A stretch of 60,241 bases of DNA from Burkholderiales bacterium (GTDB lineage: Bacteria > Pseudomonadota > Gammaproteobacteria > Burkholderiales > Burkholderiaceae): NCBI GenBank assembly GCA_026225235.1, contig JAMFSK010000154.1, forward strand, positions 1 to 60,241, written 5' to 3'. Numbering within the stretch: the stretch's first letter is position 1; the number at the start of each line of letters is the position of its first letter. Position numbers and translations under genes: made by a program. Under the pieces are notes generated by a model. It was not told the origin of the DNA and did no database searches. It worked only from the letters and a program-made list of their open reading frames with translations. Below, one piece after another: positions 17,450-26,553 of the stretch.

Positions 17450-18226
17450 TTAGGAAGCGGCCGCTTCGAACGGGTTGGCAAGCAGCAGGGGCAGACATTC
17501 GGCTGCCTTGCGGTACAACACGATGTCGGCATCGTGGTCGAGATCGCTGCGTTCTGGGTTCACGATGATCACGCGCGCACCGTGCTCGGCGGCAATGCTT
17601 GGCAGCGCCGCAGCCGGATAGACCATCCCCGATGTCCCCACCACTAGGCAGACATCGGCGTCTGCGGCGGCTTTCTGCGCGACGCGCAGGTCGGCTTCAG
17701 GCAAGGACTCACCGAACCAGACCACCGCCGGGCGCAGGCGCGCTCCGCACAACTTGCACTGGGGCGGTTCGCCTTCCGCCACAGGCATCACTACCTGCGA
17801 GGCACAGCGGCCGCAGCCATGCTGCCAGCGGTCAGCAAATAGATTGCCGTGCAGCTCGATCACACCGGCGCTGCCGGCGCGCGCATGCAGGCCGTCGACG
17901 TTTTGCGTGACCAGCGTCATGCGCCTGTGTTTTTGTAGGGCAGCGAGCGCGAAATGCGCCGCGTTCGGCTCGACCTGGGCCACCCGTTCGCGGCGATGCG
18001 AGTACCAGCGCCAAACCAGGCCGGGGTCCCGCGCGAAGGCTTCGGGCGTGGCCAGTTGCATGGGATCGTAGCGTGCCCACAGGCCGGTCTGCGCATCGCG
18101 GAAGGTCGGCACGCCGCTCTCCGCCGAAATGCCCGCGCCGGTCAACACGAACAGATGCCGCGCATTGGCAATCCAATCGCGCGCGCGCGTCAGCGGCTGA
18201 CCGTCGGCGAACGCGCGCTGGTTCAT
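17450..18226 (-). CDS. NAD-dependent protein deacylase of the SIR2 family
   Basis: This sirtuin has 258 residues. It carries the NAD motif GAGISAESGVPTFRD, TQNVDGLH, the catalytic His in ELHGN and four zinc cysteines (CGRC and CKLC). A Tyr-x-x-Arg pair in WYSHRR matches the class III pocket that binds succinyl- or malonyl-lysine, so desuccinylase activity is possible beside deacetylation. It starts five bases after the rlmB stop on the same strand, so it is probably the third gene of an rnr-rlmB-sirtuin unit. It would be cytosolic. Confidence 0.92.
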   Translation of the reverse strand: MNQRAFADGQPLTRARDWIANARHLFVLTGAGISAESGVPTFRDAQTGLWARYDPMQLATPEAFARDPGLVWRWYSHRRERVAQVEPNAAHFALAALQKHRRMTLVTQNVDGLHARAGSAGVIELHGNLFADRWQHGCGRCASQVVMPVAEGEPPQCKLCGARLRPAVVWFGESLPEADLRVAQKAAADADVCLVVGTSGMVYPAAALPSIAAEHGARVIIVNPERSDLDHDADIVLYRKAAECLPLLLANPFEAAAS

Positions 18227-18231
18227 GGCCG

Positions 18232-18987
18232 CTAACGCTGGGTGACGCCGACAGCTGCGCGCTGCCGGACGGATTCAAAGAGGCAGACGCCGCTCGCCAC
18301 GGAGACATTCAGGCTTTCCACGCTGCCGGACATCGGAATATGCATCAGGCTGTCGCACGTCTCACGTGTGAGGCGACGCATGCCCTCGCCTTCGGCCCCC
18401 ATCACCAGCGCAATCGGGCCATCGAGCTTGGTTTCATAGAGACTTTCCGTCGCCGCGTCGTCCGTGCCGATCACCCAGACACCAGCTTCCTGAAGTTCGC
18501 GCAGTGCGCGGGCCAGATTCGTCACGGTGATATAGGGAACCGTCTCTGCCGCTCCGCTGGCCACTTTCGCGGCCGTCGCGTTGAGGCCGACCGCGCGATC
18601 GCGCGGAGCGATGACAGCATGCGCACCGGCCGCATCGGCCACGCGCAGGCAGGCGCCGAGATTGTGGGGATCGGTCACACCGTCGAGCACCAGCAGCAGG
18701 GCCGGCCCGACGACGCCGTCCAGCAGTTCGGCGATGTTCTGCGCGAGCGTCACGTCGCCGGCCCGCGCGACCACACCCTGGTGCCGATCGCTTCCGGTCA
18801 GGCCTTGCAGGCGCTGCGCATCGGCGGCAATCGTACGCACGCCCATCGTTTGTGCCTGGGCGAGAAAATCGAGCATGCGGCGGTCACGCCGGCTCGGGTC
18901 GTAGAGAATCTCCTCGATCGTCGACGCGTCATGCCGCATCCGGGCCGTGACCGCATGGAAACCGTAGAGAACCTTGAGACGCGCCAT
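18232..18987 (-). CDS. rlmB: 23S rRNA (guanosine-2'-O-)-methyltransferase RlmB
   Basis: This SpoU-family enzyme methylates the 2'-hydroxyl of guanosine 2251 in 23S rRNA. The start MARLKVLYGFHAV at 18987 gives 251 residues, the normal length, and AAGGA lies ten bases upstream; MKDKIS at 19005 is an alternative. An L30e-like N-terminal domain is followed by the trefoil-knot domain with DPHNLGACLRVADAAG, MGAEGEGM and SVESLNVSVASG, which bind S-adenosylmethionine. It lies downstream of rnr, a common pairing in proteobacteria, and is followed closely by the sirtuin gene. Confidence 0.94.
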   Translation of the reverse strand: MARLKVLYGFHAVTARMRHDASTIEEILYDPSRRDRRMLDFLAQAQTMGVRTIAADAQRLQGLTGSDRHQGVVARAGDVTLAQNIAELLDGVVGPALLLVLDGVTDPHNLGACLRVADAAGAHAVIAPRDRAVGLNATAAKVASGAAETVPYITVTNLARALRELQEAGVWVIGTDDAATESLYETKLDGPIALVMGAEGEGMRRLTRETCDSLMHIPMSGSVESLNVSVASGVCLFESVRQRAAVGVTQR

Positions 18988-19347
18988 CGAGATCTTGTCC
19001 TTCATTGAATGTGAGTCAGACGGGGTTCGAACCGTTTGGTTGCAACGACTTTCGCCCGGGTATGTACTCAGTGCGAGGCCGCGGCGACCGCTTTCAACGT
19101 TTCGAACCGCAATTGCGGCATTGTGCCTGCCGTGGGGTCGGTTTTGCATGGCGGCCCCAATCTGCGCCCCTCTTTCTGCCAGATCCAGGGTCATGGGCGC
19201 CATATCAGCGCCACTCACCCCTGCCTAAGCGAGAAGCACAGAGAGCAGATTTCGTCAGGGCGCATCGTGCCAGCGCCAAATGCCCTGTCTGAGGGGCAGC
19301 GCACGCAAAATTCGCCGCTCGCGGGAGAACCGCGGCGGCCTTGGGTT
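18988..19347. other. Gene-free interval between rnr and rlmB
   Basis: These 360 bases hold no convincing gene. A GGTTCGAACC palindrome lies at 19024-19033 and looks like a tRNA T-arm core, but neither strand gives paired T, anticodon and acceptor stems, so no tRNA is called. Confidence 0.6.
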
Positions 19348-21852
19348 TCAGTGTTTATTGCTGCGGGTACGCTTCTTCGCCGCAGGATTGGCGGCGCGCT
19401 TTTTCGCGGCCGGACGTGATGAGCGGCCCGCATCGACCACCGGCGCACTGGCCTGTGCCGCCTGGCGCGGCCCGCCGCGTGCCGGCCGACCCGCGCCGTT
19501 GAGTTCGCGAATCGCCGGACCCCCGCTTGCCGCCCCACCCGGAGCCGCCGCGCCTGCACGTTCGGTGGCGAGCGCCCGATCAGCCTTGTCCGGGCCACCG
19601 CGCGCGCCCTGCCCGGGTTTGACCGGCGTATCGCGCACGAGGCGGAAATCGATCTTGCGTGCGTCGAGGTCAACCCGGCTGACCTGCACCCGGACCCGAT
19701 CCGACAAGCGATACCGGATGCCGGTGCGCTCGCCGCGCAACTCGTTCTTGACCTCGTCGTACTGGAAATAGTCCGAACCGAGTTCCGTCACGTGAACCAG
19801 CCCCTCGATAAAGAGCGAGTCGAGTTGCACGAAGATGCCGAACGAGGTCACGCCGCTGACCATCCCGCCGTATTCCTCGCCGAGCTTGTCGCGCATGAAG
19901 TAGCACTTGAGCCAGGCTTCGACATCGCGCGAGGCTTCGTCGGCACGGCGCTCGTTGGCCGAGCAGTGCATCCCGAGTTCTTCCCAGATCGCCGTATCGG
20001 AACGCCCGCGTCCGTGCGCCGTGTCGTCCTCACGCTGCATCGCGCGAGCCGCCGGCGAGAGCGACGTGTTCAGCGTCATATCGTGCGACAGTTGCGGATG
20101 GTACTTGCGACGCGCGAGAATCGAGCGGATCACCCGGTGCGTGAGCAAGTCAGGATAACGGCGAATCGGACTCGTGAAGTGCGCATAGGCGTCGTATGCG
20201 AGACCGAAGTGACCAATATTGTCCGGGCTATAGACGGCCTGCTGCATCGAACGCAGCATCATCGACTGGAGCATCTGCGCATCCGGTCGCGTGCGCACTT
20301 GCGCCATCAGCGCCGCATAGTCGCTCGCGTGCGGCTTGTCGTTGCCGCCGAGCGTGAGCCCCATGCCGCGCAGGAAGGTGCGCAGGTTCGCGAGCTTCTC
20401 TTCGGTCGGGCCCGCGTGGATCCGGTACAAGCCCGGATGCTTGTTGCGCTTCATGAAGTCAGCCGCGCAGACATTGGCCGACAACATGCATTCTTCGATC
20501 AGCTTGTGCGCATCGTTGCGGGTGCGCGGCACGATCTGTTCGATCTTGCCCTGCGCGTTGCAGACGATATACGTCTCGGTCGTGTCGAAATCGATCGCCC
20601 CGCGCTTCTGGCGCGAGTGCAGCAGCGACTTGTAGACGCTATACAGGTTCTGGAGATGCGGCAGTATGTCCGCGCGCTTCGCCGCTTCCGGGCCCTTGGT
20701 ATTGCCGAGCACCGCCGCCACTTCCGTATAGGTCAGTCGCGCAGCCGAGTGCATGACGGCCGGATAGAACTGATAGCCCTTGACCTCACCCTTGGTCGTG
20801 ATGACCATGTCGCAGACCAGCACACAGCGGTCGACATCCGGATTCAGTGAGCACAGGCCGTTCGAAAGCTTTTCCGGCAGCATCGGAATCACGCGCCGCG
20901 GGAAATACACCGAGGTGCTGCGCTCCAGCGCATCCGTATCGAGCGGATCGTTCGGCGAAACGTAATGCGAGACGTCGGCAATGGCGACCAGCAGACGAAA
21001 ACCATCGCCACGCCCGACCTTGATCGGTTCGCAATAGACCGCATCGTCGAAGTCGCGCGCATCTTCACCGTCGATCGTGACGAGCGCGATATCGCGCAGA
21101 TCGACGCGGTGCGCAAGGTCCGCCGCACGGACTTCGTCCGGCAACTGAGCCGCTTTCGCGAGCGCTGCCTGACTGAATTCATAGGGCACACCGTACTTGC
21201 GCACGGCGATTTCGATTTCCATGCCCGGATCGTCGATCTCACCGAGCACCTCGATCACGCGGCCCAGCGGCTGCGAGTGACGGCTCGGGAAATCCGTGAT
21301 CTCCACGCTGACCACCTGCCCCACCCGCGCTTTGCCCTGCGTGCGTGAAGTAATCAGGATGTCGTGGCCGATCCGCTTATCTTCGGGTGCGACCAGCAGC
21401 ACGCCGTTCTCATTGAGCAGGCGACCGATGACCTGGCGATTCGCGCGGTCAGTGACCTCAACGATATGCCCTTCGGGGCGGCCCCGGCGGTCATAACCGA
21501 CGATGCGTGCGAGCACCCGGTCGTTATGCATGACCTTCTGCATTTCCGAATTCGCGAGGAACAAGTCATCCTGGCCGTCGTCACGAATCAGGAAACCATA
21601 GCCATCGCGATGCCCCTGCACACGGCCTGCCACGAAGTTGGACGGATGCGTGAGCAAGTAATAGCCGCGCTTGTCGAGTCGCAACTGACCGTCTCGCTCC
21701 ATCGCGCCCAGCCGCTTCAGGAAACCTTCTCGTTCCTGACGCTTGATGGCGAGCGCTTCAGCGATATCGTTGGCCGCAAGCGGCGCTTCAGTCGTGCGCA
21801 GCACACCGAGGATTTCCTCGCGGCTTGGAATCGGATACGGGTATTTGCTCAA
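19348..21852 (-). CDS. rnr: Ribonuclease R
   Basis: RNase R is a 3'-to-5' exoribonuclease that degrades structured RNA and acts with tmRNA. The protein is 834 residues. It has an N-terminal winged-helix domain, two cold-shock-like OB folds (about 65-230), the RNB catalytic domain with DGEDARDFDDAV metal-binding aspartates, and an S1 domain near 640-725 (GMVSGVTSFGIFVQLDSLF). The tail from about 735 is low-complexity and very basic (AAKKRAANPAAKKR), as in other betaproteobacterial RNase R. It is followed on the same strand by rlmB and is divergent from tRNA-Leu. Confidence 0.96.
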   Translation of the reverse strand: MSKYPYPIPSREEILGVLRTTEAPLAANDIAEALAIKRQEREGFLKRLGAMERDGQLRLDKRGYYLLTHPSNFVAGRVQGHRDGYGFLIRDDGQDDLFLANSEMQKVMHNDRVLARIVGYDRRGRPEGHIVEVTDRANRQVIGRLLNENGVLLVAPEDKRIGHDILITSRTQGKARVGQVVSVEITDFPSRHSQPLGRVIEVLGEIDDPGMEIEIAVRKYGVPYEFSQAALAKAAQLPDEVRAADLAHRVDLRDIALVTIDGEDARDFDDAVYCEPIKVGRGDGFRLLVAIADVSHYVSPNDPLDTDALERSTSVYFPRRVIPMLPEKLSNGLCSLNPDVDRCVLVCDMVITTKGEVKGYQFYPAVMHSAARLTYTEVAAVLGNTKGPEAAKRADILPHLQNLYSVYKSLLHSRQKRGAIDFDTTETYIVCNAQGKIEQIVPRTRNDAHKLIEECMLSANVCAADFMKRNKHPGLYRIHAGPTEEKLANLRTFLRGMGLTLGGNDKPHASDYAALMAQVRTRPDAQMLQSMMLRSMQQAVYSPDNIGHFGLAYDAYAHFTSPIRRYPDLLTHRVIRSILARRKYHPQLSHDMTLNTSLSPAARAMQREDDTAHGRGRSDTAIWEELGMHCSANERRADEASRDVEAWLKCYFMRDKLGEEYGGMVSGVTSFGIFVQLDSLFIEGLVHVTELGSDYFQYDEVKNELRGERTGIRYRLSDRVRVQVSRVDLDARKIDFRLVRDTPVKPGQGARGGPDKADRALATERAGAAAPGGAASGGPAIRELNGAGRPARGGPRQAAQASAPVVDAGRSSRPAAKKRAANPAAKKRTRSNKH

Positions 21853-22040
21853 GGGCAGGTCGTTGCGTTGTCGTTGGTAGAGAGTAGCGTGGTGTCATGG
21901 CGCGGAAAGACTGCAATCGATTCTATCACCAGCCTTCCACGACAAAGCAGCGGCGTGCCTCATGGGGGTGTCCGGGCGCAAGGTTTTGATTCGATCGACG
22001 GCCGCTGAACCGGATTCATTAAGAAAATGCGGCGCACCTG

Positions 22041-22069
22041 TTGACAGAGGTTCGGAACCCCGGAATAAT
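22041..22069 (+). promoter_or_regulatory. Sigma-70 promoter of tRNA-Leu
   Basis: TTGACA at 22041-22046 is followed after 17 bases by AATAAT at 22064-22069. Initiation near 22077 gives a leader of about 50 bases before the tRNA, to be removed by RNase P. Confidence 0.8.
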
Positions 22070-22127
22070 TGCGGCTTCTCTGAACGAACAACGGCAAGCA
22101 GCAAGCGCCGGGGGTCGCTCAGGCAGT

Positions 22128-22212
22128 GCCCAGGTGGCGGAATTGGTAGACGCACATGGTTCAGGTCCATGCGCCGCAAGGTGTGGAGGTTCGAGTCCTC
22201 TCCTGGGCACCA
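22128..22212 (+). tRNA. tRNA-Leu, anticodon CAG
   Basis: The 85-base gene has a seven-pair acceptor stem (GCCCAGG with CCTGGGC), a D arm with AATTGGTAGAC, an anticodon stem CATGG/CCATG around TTCAGGT (anticodon CAG, reading CUG), a class II variable arm, a T arm with GGTTCGAGTCC and an encoded CCA end. Leucine CUG is a very common codon in this genome, so this is a core tRNA. Accessory-looking DNA begins directly downstream. Confidence 0.98.
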
Positions 22213-22258
22213 AGTAGTTTGCAAGTGGCAGCAAAGTTTGACCAGCAATATCCAGAAG

Positions 22259-22290
22259 ACCCCGACGGCACAAGCCTATCGGGGTTTTTT
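22259..22290 (+). terminator. Intrinsic terminator after tRNA-Leu
   Basis: CCCCGA at 22260-22265 pairs with TCGGGG at 22279-22284, followed directly by six T residues. It lies about 47 bases beyond the tRNA CCA end. Confidence 0.88.
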
Positions 22291-22432
22291 ATTGCCCGGC
22301 GCTTGAGAATGGCCCTATACACCGCGCTGCGCCCCGGCGTCGCAGCGCCGGCAAACGGTCGCAGTTCGACTTGCAATCTCCCACCATTGACGCCAACGAC
22401 CGCATAGATCAAGCGACACCGTCGCGACGGAT

Positions 22433-23056
22433 TTACTGGCCGTCCTTTCTGTAGCATCCCTCGAGAAGCGTATCGACCAATTGATGAGCCCATGCAGGTC
22501 CAGTCGATTGACCAAATAGAAGGCGAAAATAAACCGCGCCGACGGCAGCATCGAGAATACGGGCGATGTTGAGGTCTTCCCGGAACTCCTTCTTGTCGAT
22601 GCCTGCCTGCAGCAGCGCCGTACTGTGCTTCCGTAAGGGCTCGGAAAAGTTCTTCAGGAACATCTCCTGGGTCTTCGGGTCGCTTTGCGCCTGCGCAACG
22701 ACCGATGCGGCTATGCGCCCGTTAGGCCCGTTCAAAGTGCGGGCCAGAGAGATGACCAGTGCGCGGAAATCATCTCTCGGTGAGTGCGTGGACGAAAACT
22801 CAAGTGTCGGTTCGAATGCGCGCAAGAAACTCTCGTTCATCAGTTGCATCTTGTCCGGCCACCTGCGGTAAATCGTCGTGCGCGCCACATTGGCCTTTGC
22901 TGCAACTGCATCAATCGAGAAGTGCTTAAGCCCGACTTCAACAAGGATCGCATAAGCCGCATCCAGAATGGCGCGGTGCACCCCTTCGTCACGAGGTCGG
23001 CCTGTCGCTCGTGGTGAATGGGATTCTACGAAAGGAGGCGCTGTTTCTGTCTTCAT
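22433..23056 (-). CDS. TetR/AcrR family transcriptional regulator
   Basis: Taken from the ATG at 23056 (MKTETAPPF), the protein has 207 residues, typical for TetR regulators. The N-terminal helix-turn-helix reads ILDAAYAILVEVGLKHFSIDAVAAKANVARTTIYRRW when followed through 45-85 or so; its recognition helix is VARTTIYRRW. The ligand-binding domain covers the rest. The in-frame extension to 23182 looks unlike a TetR start and crosses the operator candidate. It is divergent from an alpha/beta hydrolase, with a perfect dyad between them, the classic layout of a repressor controlling its neighbour and itself. The inducer cannot be inferred. Confidence 0.88.
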   Translation of the reverse strand: MKTETAPPFVESHSPRATGRPRDEGVHRAILDAAYAILVEVGLKHFSIDAVAAKANVARTTIYRRWPDKMQLMNESFLRAFEPTLEFSSTHSPRDDFRALVISLARTLNGPNGRIAASVVAQAQSDPKTQEMFLKNFSEPLRKHSTALLQAGIDKKEFREDLNIARILDAAVGAVYFRLLFGQSTGPAWAHQLVDTLLEGCYRKDGQ

Positions 23057-23173
23057 GTTCTGGAGCTCGACGTAACGATGAGGTCGATCCTCGAAGGGAA
23101 AACAGCGCGAGAGCCGTTCCTTCGTGCACCGAGACGCATTCATTGCAGAAAATTCCGCTAGCAAGTACATTAC

Positions 23174-23188
23174 GCTACACATTGTAGC
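23174..23188. promoter_or_regulatory. Candidate TetR-family operator
   Basis: GCTACA and TGTAGC form a perfect six-base inverted repeat with a three-base spacer in the gap between the TetR gene and the divergent hydrolase. Its length and position fit a TetR dimer site that would control both genes. Confidence 0.55.
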
Positions 23189-23258
23189 TTAATCAGATTG
23201 ACGCCCATCTCTGGACTTCTCGAGTTTTCTTGCGGGTGGCGCACCACGGGACTATGAA

Positions 23259-24074
23259 ATGAAGGTCAACCCAATCGGCACAACAACGCCTGCCCATTTC
23301 GTCCGAACCGGCCCCCGTGGTGGGACGCCCATCGTCTTCATCCATGCGCTCGGGCTTGATTTGTCAGTCTGGGAGTATCAGATCCAGGAGTTCGGGCGGG
23401 ATCATGATGTTATTGGCTTTGACTTGCCTGGCCATGGACTGTCCGAGCCTCCCCTCGCGAAGCCAAGTCTCCCTTTATTCGCGCAAACCTTGCATGATTT
23501 CCTGGCTGAGCTTGGCACTGGTCCTGTCGATGTTGTCGGCATTTCAGTCGGCGGAATGGTTGCACAGATGTTGGCTGTCACGGCTCCCACCGTGGTCCGC
23601 TCGCTCACCCTCGTCGCGACCTCCTGCACGTTCACAGAGGAAGTGAGGGGCATATTGCGCAAGCGTGCACAAGTCGCCCGCGAGGGGGGCATGGAGACCC
23701 TCACGCCCCTGCACCTGGAGCGATGGTTTTCGGCCGATTTCCGTGCGAAACGTCCCGAGGTGCTCGATCGTTTCAGCAAAATATTATTGCGTCAGAGCAA
23801 TCATTATCATGCTGACATGTGGGATATGGTCACGACCTTAGACCTTGAACAACAACTCGCGCGGGTGACATGCCCGGTGTTAGTTGTCGCTGGACAGGAT
23901 GACGCGAGCGCACCCCCCGCTGCAGGTCAGCTTATCGCTGACCGCGTGCCTGGTGCGGTGTTGCATGTGTTACCGCGATGCGGACATTTTCCACCGATCG
24001 AGTATCCTGCTGAATTCAACGCACTATTTCGCGACTTTCTCAGTGTATGGGCGCCGCCCTTGAGGATGCACTGA
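23259..24074 (+). CDS. Alpha/beta hydrolase, enol-lactonase-like
   Basis: The 271-residue protein has the alpha/beta-hydrolase fold: oxyanion region VFIHALGLDLSVW, nucleophile elbow GISVGG with the catalytic Ser, an acid in VVAGQDDAS and the catalytic His in RCGHFPP. It resembles 3-oxoadipate enol-lactonases (PcaD) and related esterases. No other beta-ketoadipate gene is nearby, so a PcaD role is not supported by context. The ATG at 23259 has no clear ribosome site. It is divergent from a TetR regulator that probably controls it. Base composition is lower in GC than the housekeeping genes to the left. Confidence 0.86.
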   Translation: MKVNPIGTTTPAHFVRTGPRGGTPIVFIHALGLDLSVWEYQIQEFGRDHDVIGFDLPGHGLSEPPLAKPSLPLFAQTLHDFLAELGTGPVDVVGISVGGMVAQMLAVTAPTVVRSLTLVATSCTFTEEVRGILRKRAQVAREGGMETLTPLHLERWFSADFRAKRPEVLDRFSKILLRQSNHYHADMWDMVTTLDLEQQLARVTCPVLVVAGQDDASAPPAAGQLIADRVPGAVLHVLPRCGHFPPIEYPAEFNALFRDFLSVWAPPLRMH

Positions 24075-24274
24075 CCAAGGTTAGCGCGATACTTCAAGCA
24101 CATAGACCTGCATCCGTTTGGGGCCCATGTATAAGCTGCGTTGTCAGGAGCGGTCGGCTCTCGCCAGTCGACCACCCCCGTCCATCCTCCACTGTGCCTC
24201 GTATCTGCGCCTCAACCCGATAGCTCAGGTCACGCGAACGCGTCGGGACAAAAGGTTTCCAGAGAAAATCGACA

Positions 24275-26488
24275 TCAGACTTTGCTTTCGCTCATAGCTG
24301 CCACATTGGCCCGCGCCTTATGCAATTTTTTGTAGCTGTCGATCAAGCGATGGTGTCTGTCGAGACCTTCCAGTTTCATACTCACTGGCGTCAATCCGAA
24401 GAAGCGCACGCTGCCGTTGACTGACCCCATTGCCGCGTCCATCCGAGCGTCGCCAAACATCCGACGGAAGTTGACCTCGTAGTCGTCCAGCTCCAGCTCG
24501 TCATCGAGCAGCACCTCCAGCACCACGCTCAAGGCCTGGTAAAACAATTTGCGCTCGACCGTGTTGTCGTTGTACTGCAGGAAAGCTCCCACCAATTCTT
24601 GCGCCGCCTCAAACTGCTTCAAGGCAAGCTGAATTAGCAGCTTTAACTCGAGAACGGTCAGTTGCCCCCAGTCCGTATTCTCGTCAAATTCAATGCCGAT
24701 CAAGGTGGCAATATCGGAGTACTCGTCCAGCTCACTGTTCTCCAACCGCTCAAGCAGTGCTTCCAGGCCGGCATCGTCCAGGCGATGCAAGTTCAAGATA
24801 TCGGCGCGGAACAACAGCGCCTTGTTTGTGTTATCCCAGATCAAATCCTCTACTGGGTAAACTTCCGAATAATCGGGCACCAAAATCCGGCAAGCTACGG
24901 CACCAAGCTGGTCGTACACCGCCATGTACGCCTCTTTGCCCAGGTCTTCGAGAATGGCGAACAAGGTGGCGGCTTCCTCGGCATTGGAGTTTTCACCCTG
25001 GCCGGAAAAATCCCATTCGACAAACTCGAAATCCGCCTTGGCGCTGAAAAAGCGCCACGACACCACGCCGCTGGAATCAATGAAGTGCTCAACAAAATTA
25101 TTTGATTCCGTCACGGCGTTACTGACGAAGGTGGGCTGGGGTAAATCGTTCAGACCTTCAAAGCTACGCCCCTGCAGCAATTCCGTCAGACTCCGTTCCA
25201 GCGCTACCTCGAAGCTTGGGTGCGCACCGAACGAGGCAAAGACACCCCCGGTCCGCGGGTTCATCAAGGTGACGCACATCACCGGATAGGTCCCGCCCAG
25301 CGACGCATCCTTGACCAGCACTGGAAAGCCCTGCGCCTCCAACCCCTGGATCCCGGCCAGAATGCCGGGGTATTTCGCCAGCACGTCCTGCGGCACATCA
25401 GGCAATGCAATTTCACCTTCCAGAATTTCGCGCTTTACCGCCCGTTCGAAAATTTCGGACAGACATTGCACCTGGGCTTCGGCCAGCGTATTGCCGGCAC
25501 TCATGCCATTGCTGACGAACAGGTTTTCAATCAGGTTGGACGGAAAATACACCACTTCACCGTCCGACTGCCGCACATACGGCAGCGAACAGATACCGCG
25601 CTGCACATTGCCCGAGTTGGTGTCGTACAGATGCGAGCCATGCAACTCGCCATCGGGATTATAAATTTCCAGGCAGTACGCATCCAGAATTTCAGCGGGC
25701 AGCGCATCCTTGCGGCCAGGCTTGAACCAGCGCTCATTCGGATAGTGTACAAACTCCGCATTGGCGATGTCTTCGCCCCAAAAAGCGCCGCCATAGAAAT
25801 GGTTGCAATTCAGACGCTCGATGAACTCTCCCAACGCTGACGCCAACGCGCTTTCTTTGGTCGATCCCTTGCCGTTGGTAAAACACATCGGCGAGTGCGC
25901 ATCGCGGATATGCAGCGACCACACGTTGGGAACGAGATTGCGCCACGAAGCAATTTCAATCTTCATGCCCAAGGCCGCAAGCATGCCCGACATATTGGCG
26001 ATGGTCTGCTCCAACGGCAGATCCTTGCCCGCAATATAGGTGCTGGCGTCGGAAGCCGGTTTTAACGTCAGCAAGGACTGAGCATCGGCATCCAGGTTCT
26101 CTACCTCTTCAATCACAAACTCAGGTCCGGCTTGCACCACCTTCTTTACCGTACAACGATCAATAGAGCGCAGAATTCCTCGGCGGTCTGCTTCCGAGAT
26201 ATCCGACGGCAACTCAACCTGAATCTTGAAAATCTGCTGGTACCGGTTTTCAGGATCAACAATATTATTCTGCGACAGACGGATATTTTCGGTAGGAATA
26301 TTGCGAGTCACGCAGTACAACTTCACAAAATAAGCCGCACACAAGGCCGACGAGGCCAGAAAATAATCGAACGGACCCGGCGCCGAGCCATCGCCTTTAT
26401 AGCGGATAGGCTGGTCGGAGACTACGGTGAAGTCATCGAACTTGGCTTCAAGACGTAGCTTATCGAGAAAGTTGACTTTAATTTCCAT
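24275..26488 (-). CDS. OsmC-YcaO fusion protein
   Basis: This 737-residue protein joins two enzymes. Residues about 1-140 are an OsmC/Ohr-like domain with two cysteines near 50 and 59 (SSALCAAYF, KLYCV) in the usual thiol positions. From about 150 on it matches the whole E. coli YcaO: SWRNLVPNVWSLHIRDA, CFTNGKGSTKESALASALGE, FVSNGMSAGNT and FIDSSGVVSW, plus the C-terminal TPR-like region. YcaO enzymes activate amide backbones with ATP; the E. coli protein is tied to RimO-dependent methylthiolation of ribosomal protein S12. Codon use is clearly more AT-rich than the neighbours, which suggests transfer, perhaps from a gammaproteobacterium. No RiPP precursor or dehydrogenase is evident beside it. 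Confidence 0.9.
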   Translation of the reverse strand: MEIKVNFLDKLRLEAKFDDFTVVSDQPIRYKGDGSAPGPFDYFLASSALCAAYFVKLYCVTRNIPTENIRLSQNNIVDPENRYQQIFKIQVELPSDISEADRRGILRSIDRCTVKKVVQAGPEFVIEEVENLDADAQSLLTLKPASDASTYIAGKDLPLEQTIANMSGMLAALGMKIEIASWRNLVPNVWSLHIRDAHSPMCFTNGKGSTKESALASALGEFIERLNCNHFYGGAFWGEDIANAEFVHYPNERWFKPGRKDALPAEILDAYCLEIYNPDGELHGSHLYDTNSGNVQRGICSLPYVRQSDGEVVYFPSNLIENLFVSNGMSAGNTLAEAQVQCLSEIFERAVKREILEGEIALPDVPQDVLAKYPGILAGIQGLEAQGFPVLVKDASLGGTYPVMCVTLMNPRTGGVFASFGAHPSFEVALERSLTELLQGRSFEGLNDLPQPTFVSNAVTESNNFVEHFIDSSGVVSWRFFSAKADFEFVEWDFSGQGENSNAEEAATLFAILEDLGKEAYMAVYDQLGAVACRILVPDYSEVYPVEDLIWDNTNKALLFRADILNLHRLDDAGLEALLERLENSELDEYSDIATLIGIEFDENTDWGQLTVLELKLLIQLALKQFEAAQELVGAFLQYNDNTVERKLFYQALSVVLEVLLDDELELDDYEVNFRRMFGDARMDAAMGSVNGSVRFFGLTPVSMKLEGLDRHHRLIDSYKKLHKARANVAAMSESKV

Positions 26489-26525
26489 GGGGAAATTCCA
26501 AAAATGGTGCTCAAAACAAAATATA

Positions 26526-26553
26526 AAAAGCCCTGTAAAAGAACAGGGCTTTT
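26526..26553. terminator. Bidirectional intrinsic terminator upstream of the OsmC-YcaO gene
   Basis: An 11-base inverted repeat (AAAAGCCCTGT with ACAGGGCTTTT, six-base loop) has T runs on both strands. On the minus strand it would stop transcription coming from the right, only 38 bases before the OsmC-YcaO start. The gene's own promoter must then lie in or beside this hairpin, or the hairpin acts as an attenuator. Confidence 0.75.

Noticed and set aside
19020..19040. GGTTCGAACC palindrome resembling a tRNA T-arm
   Set aside because: The five-pair T stem is mismatched on both strands and no acceptor or anticodon stem can be built around it.
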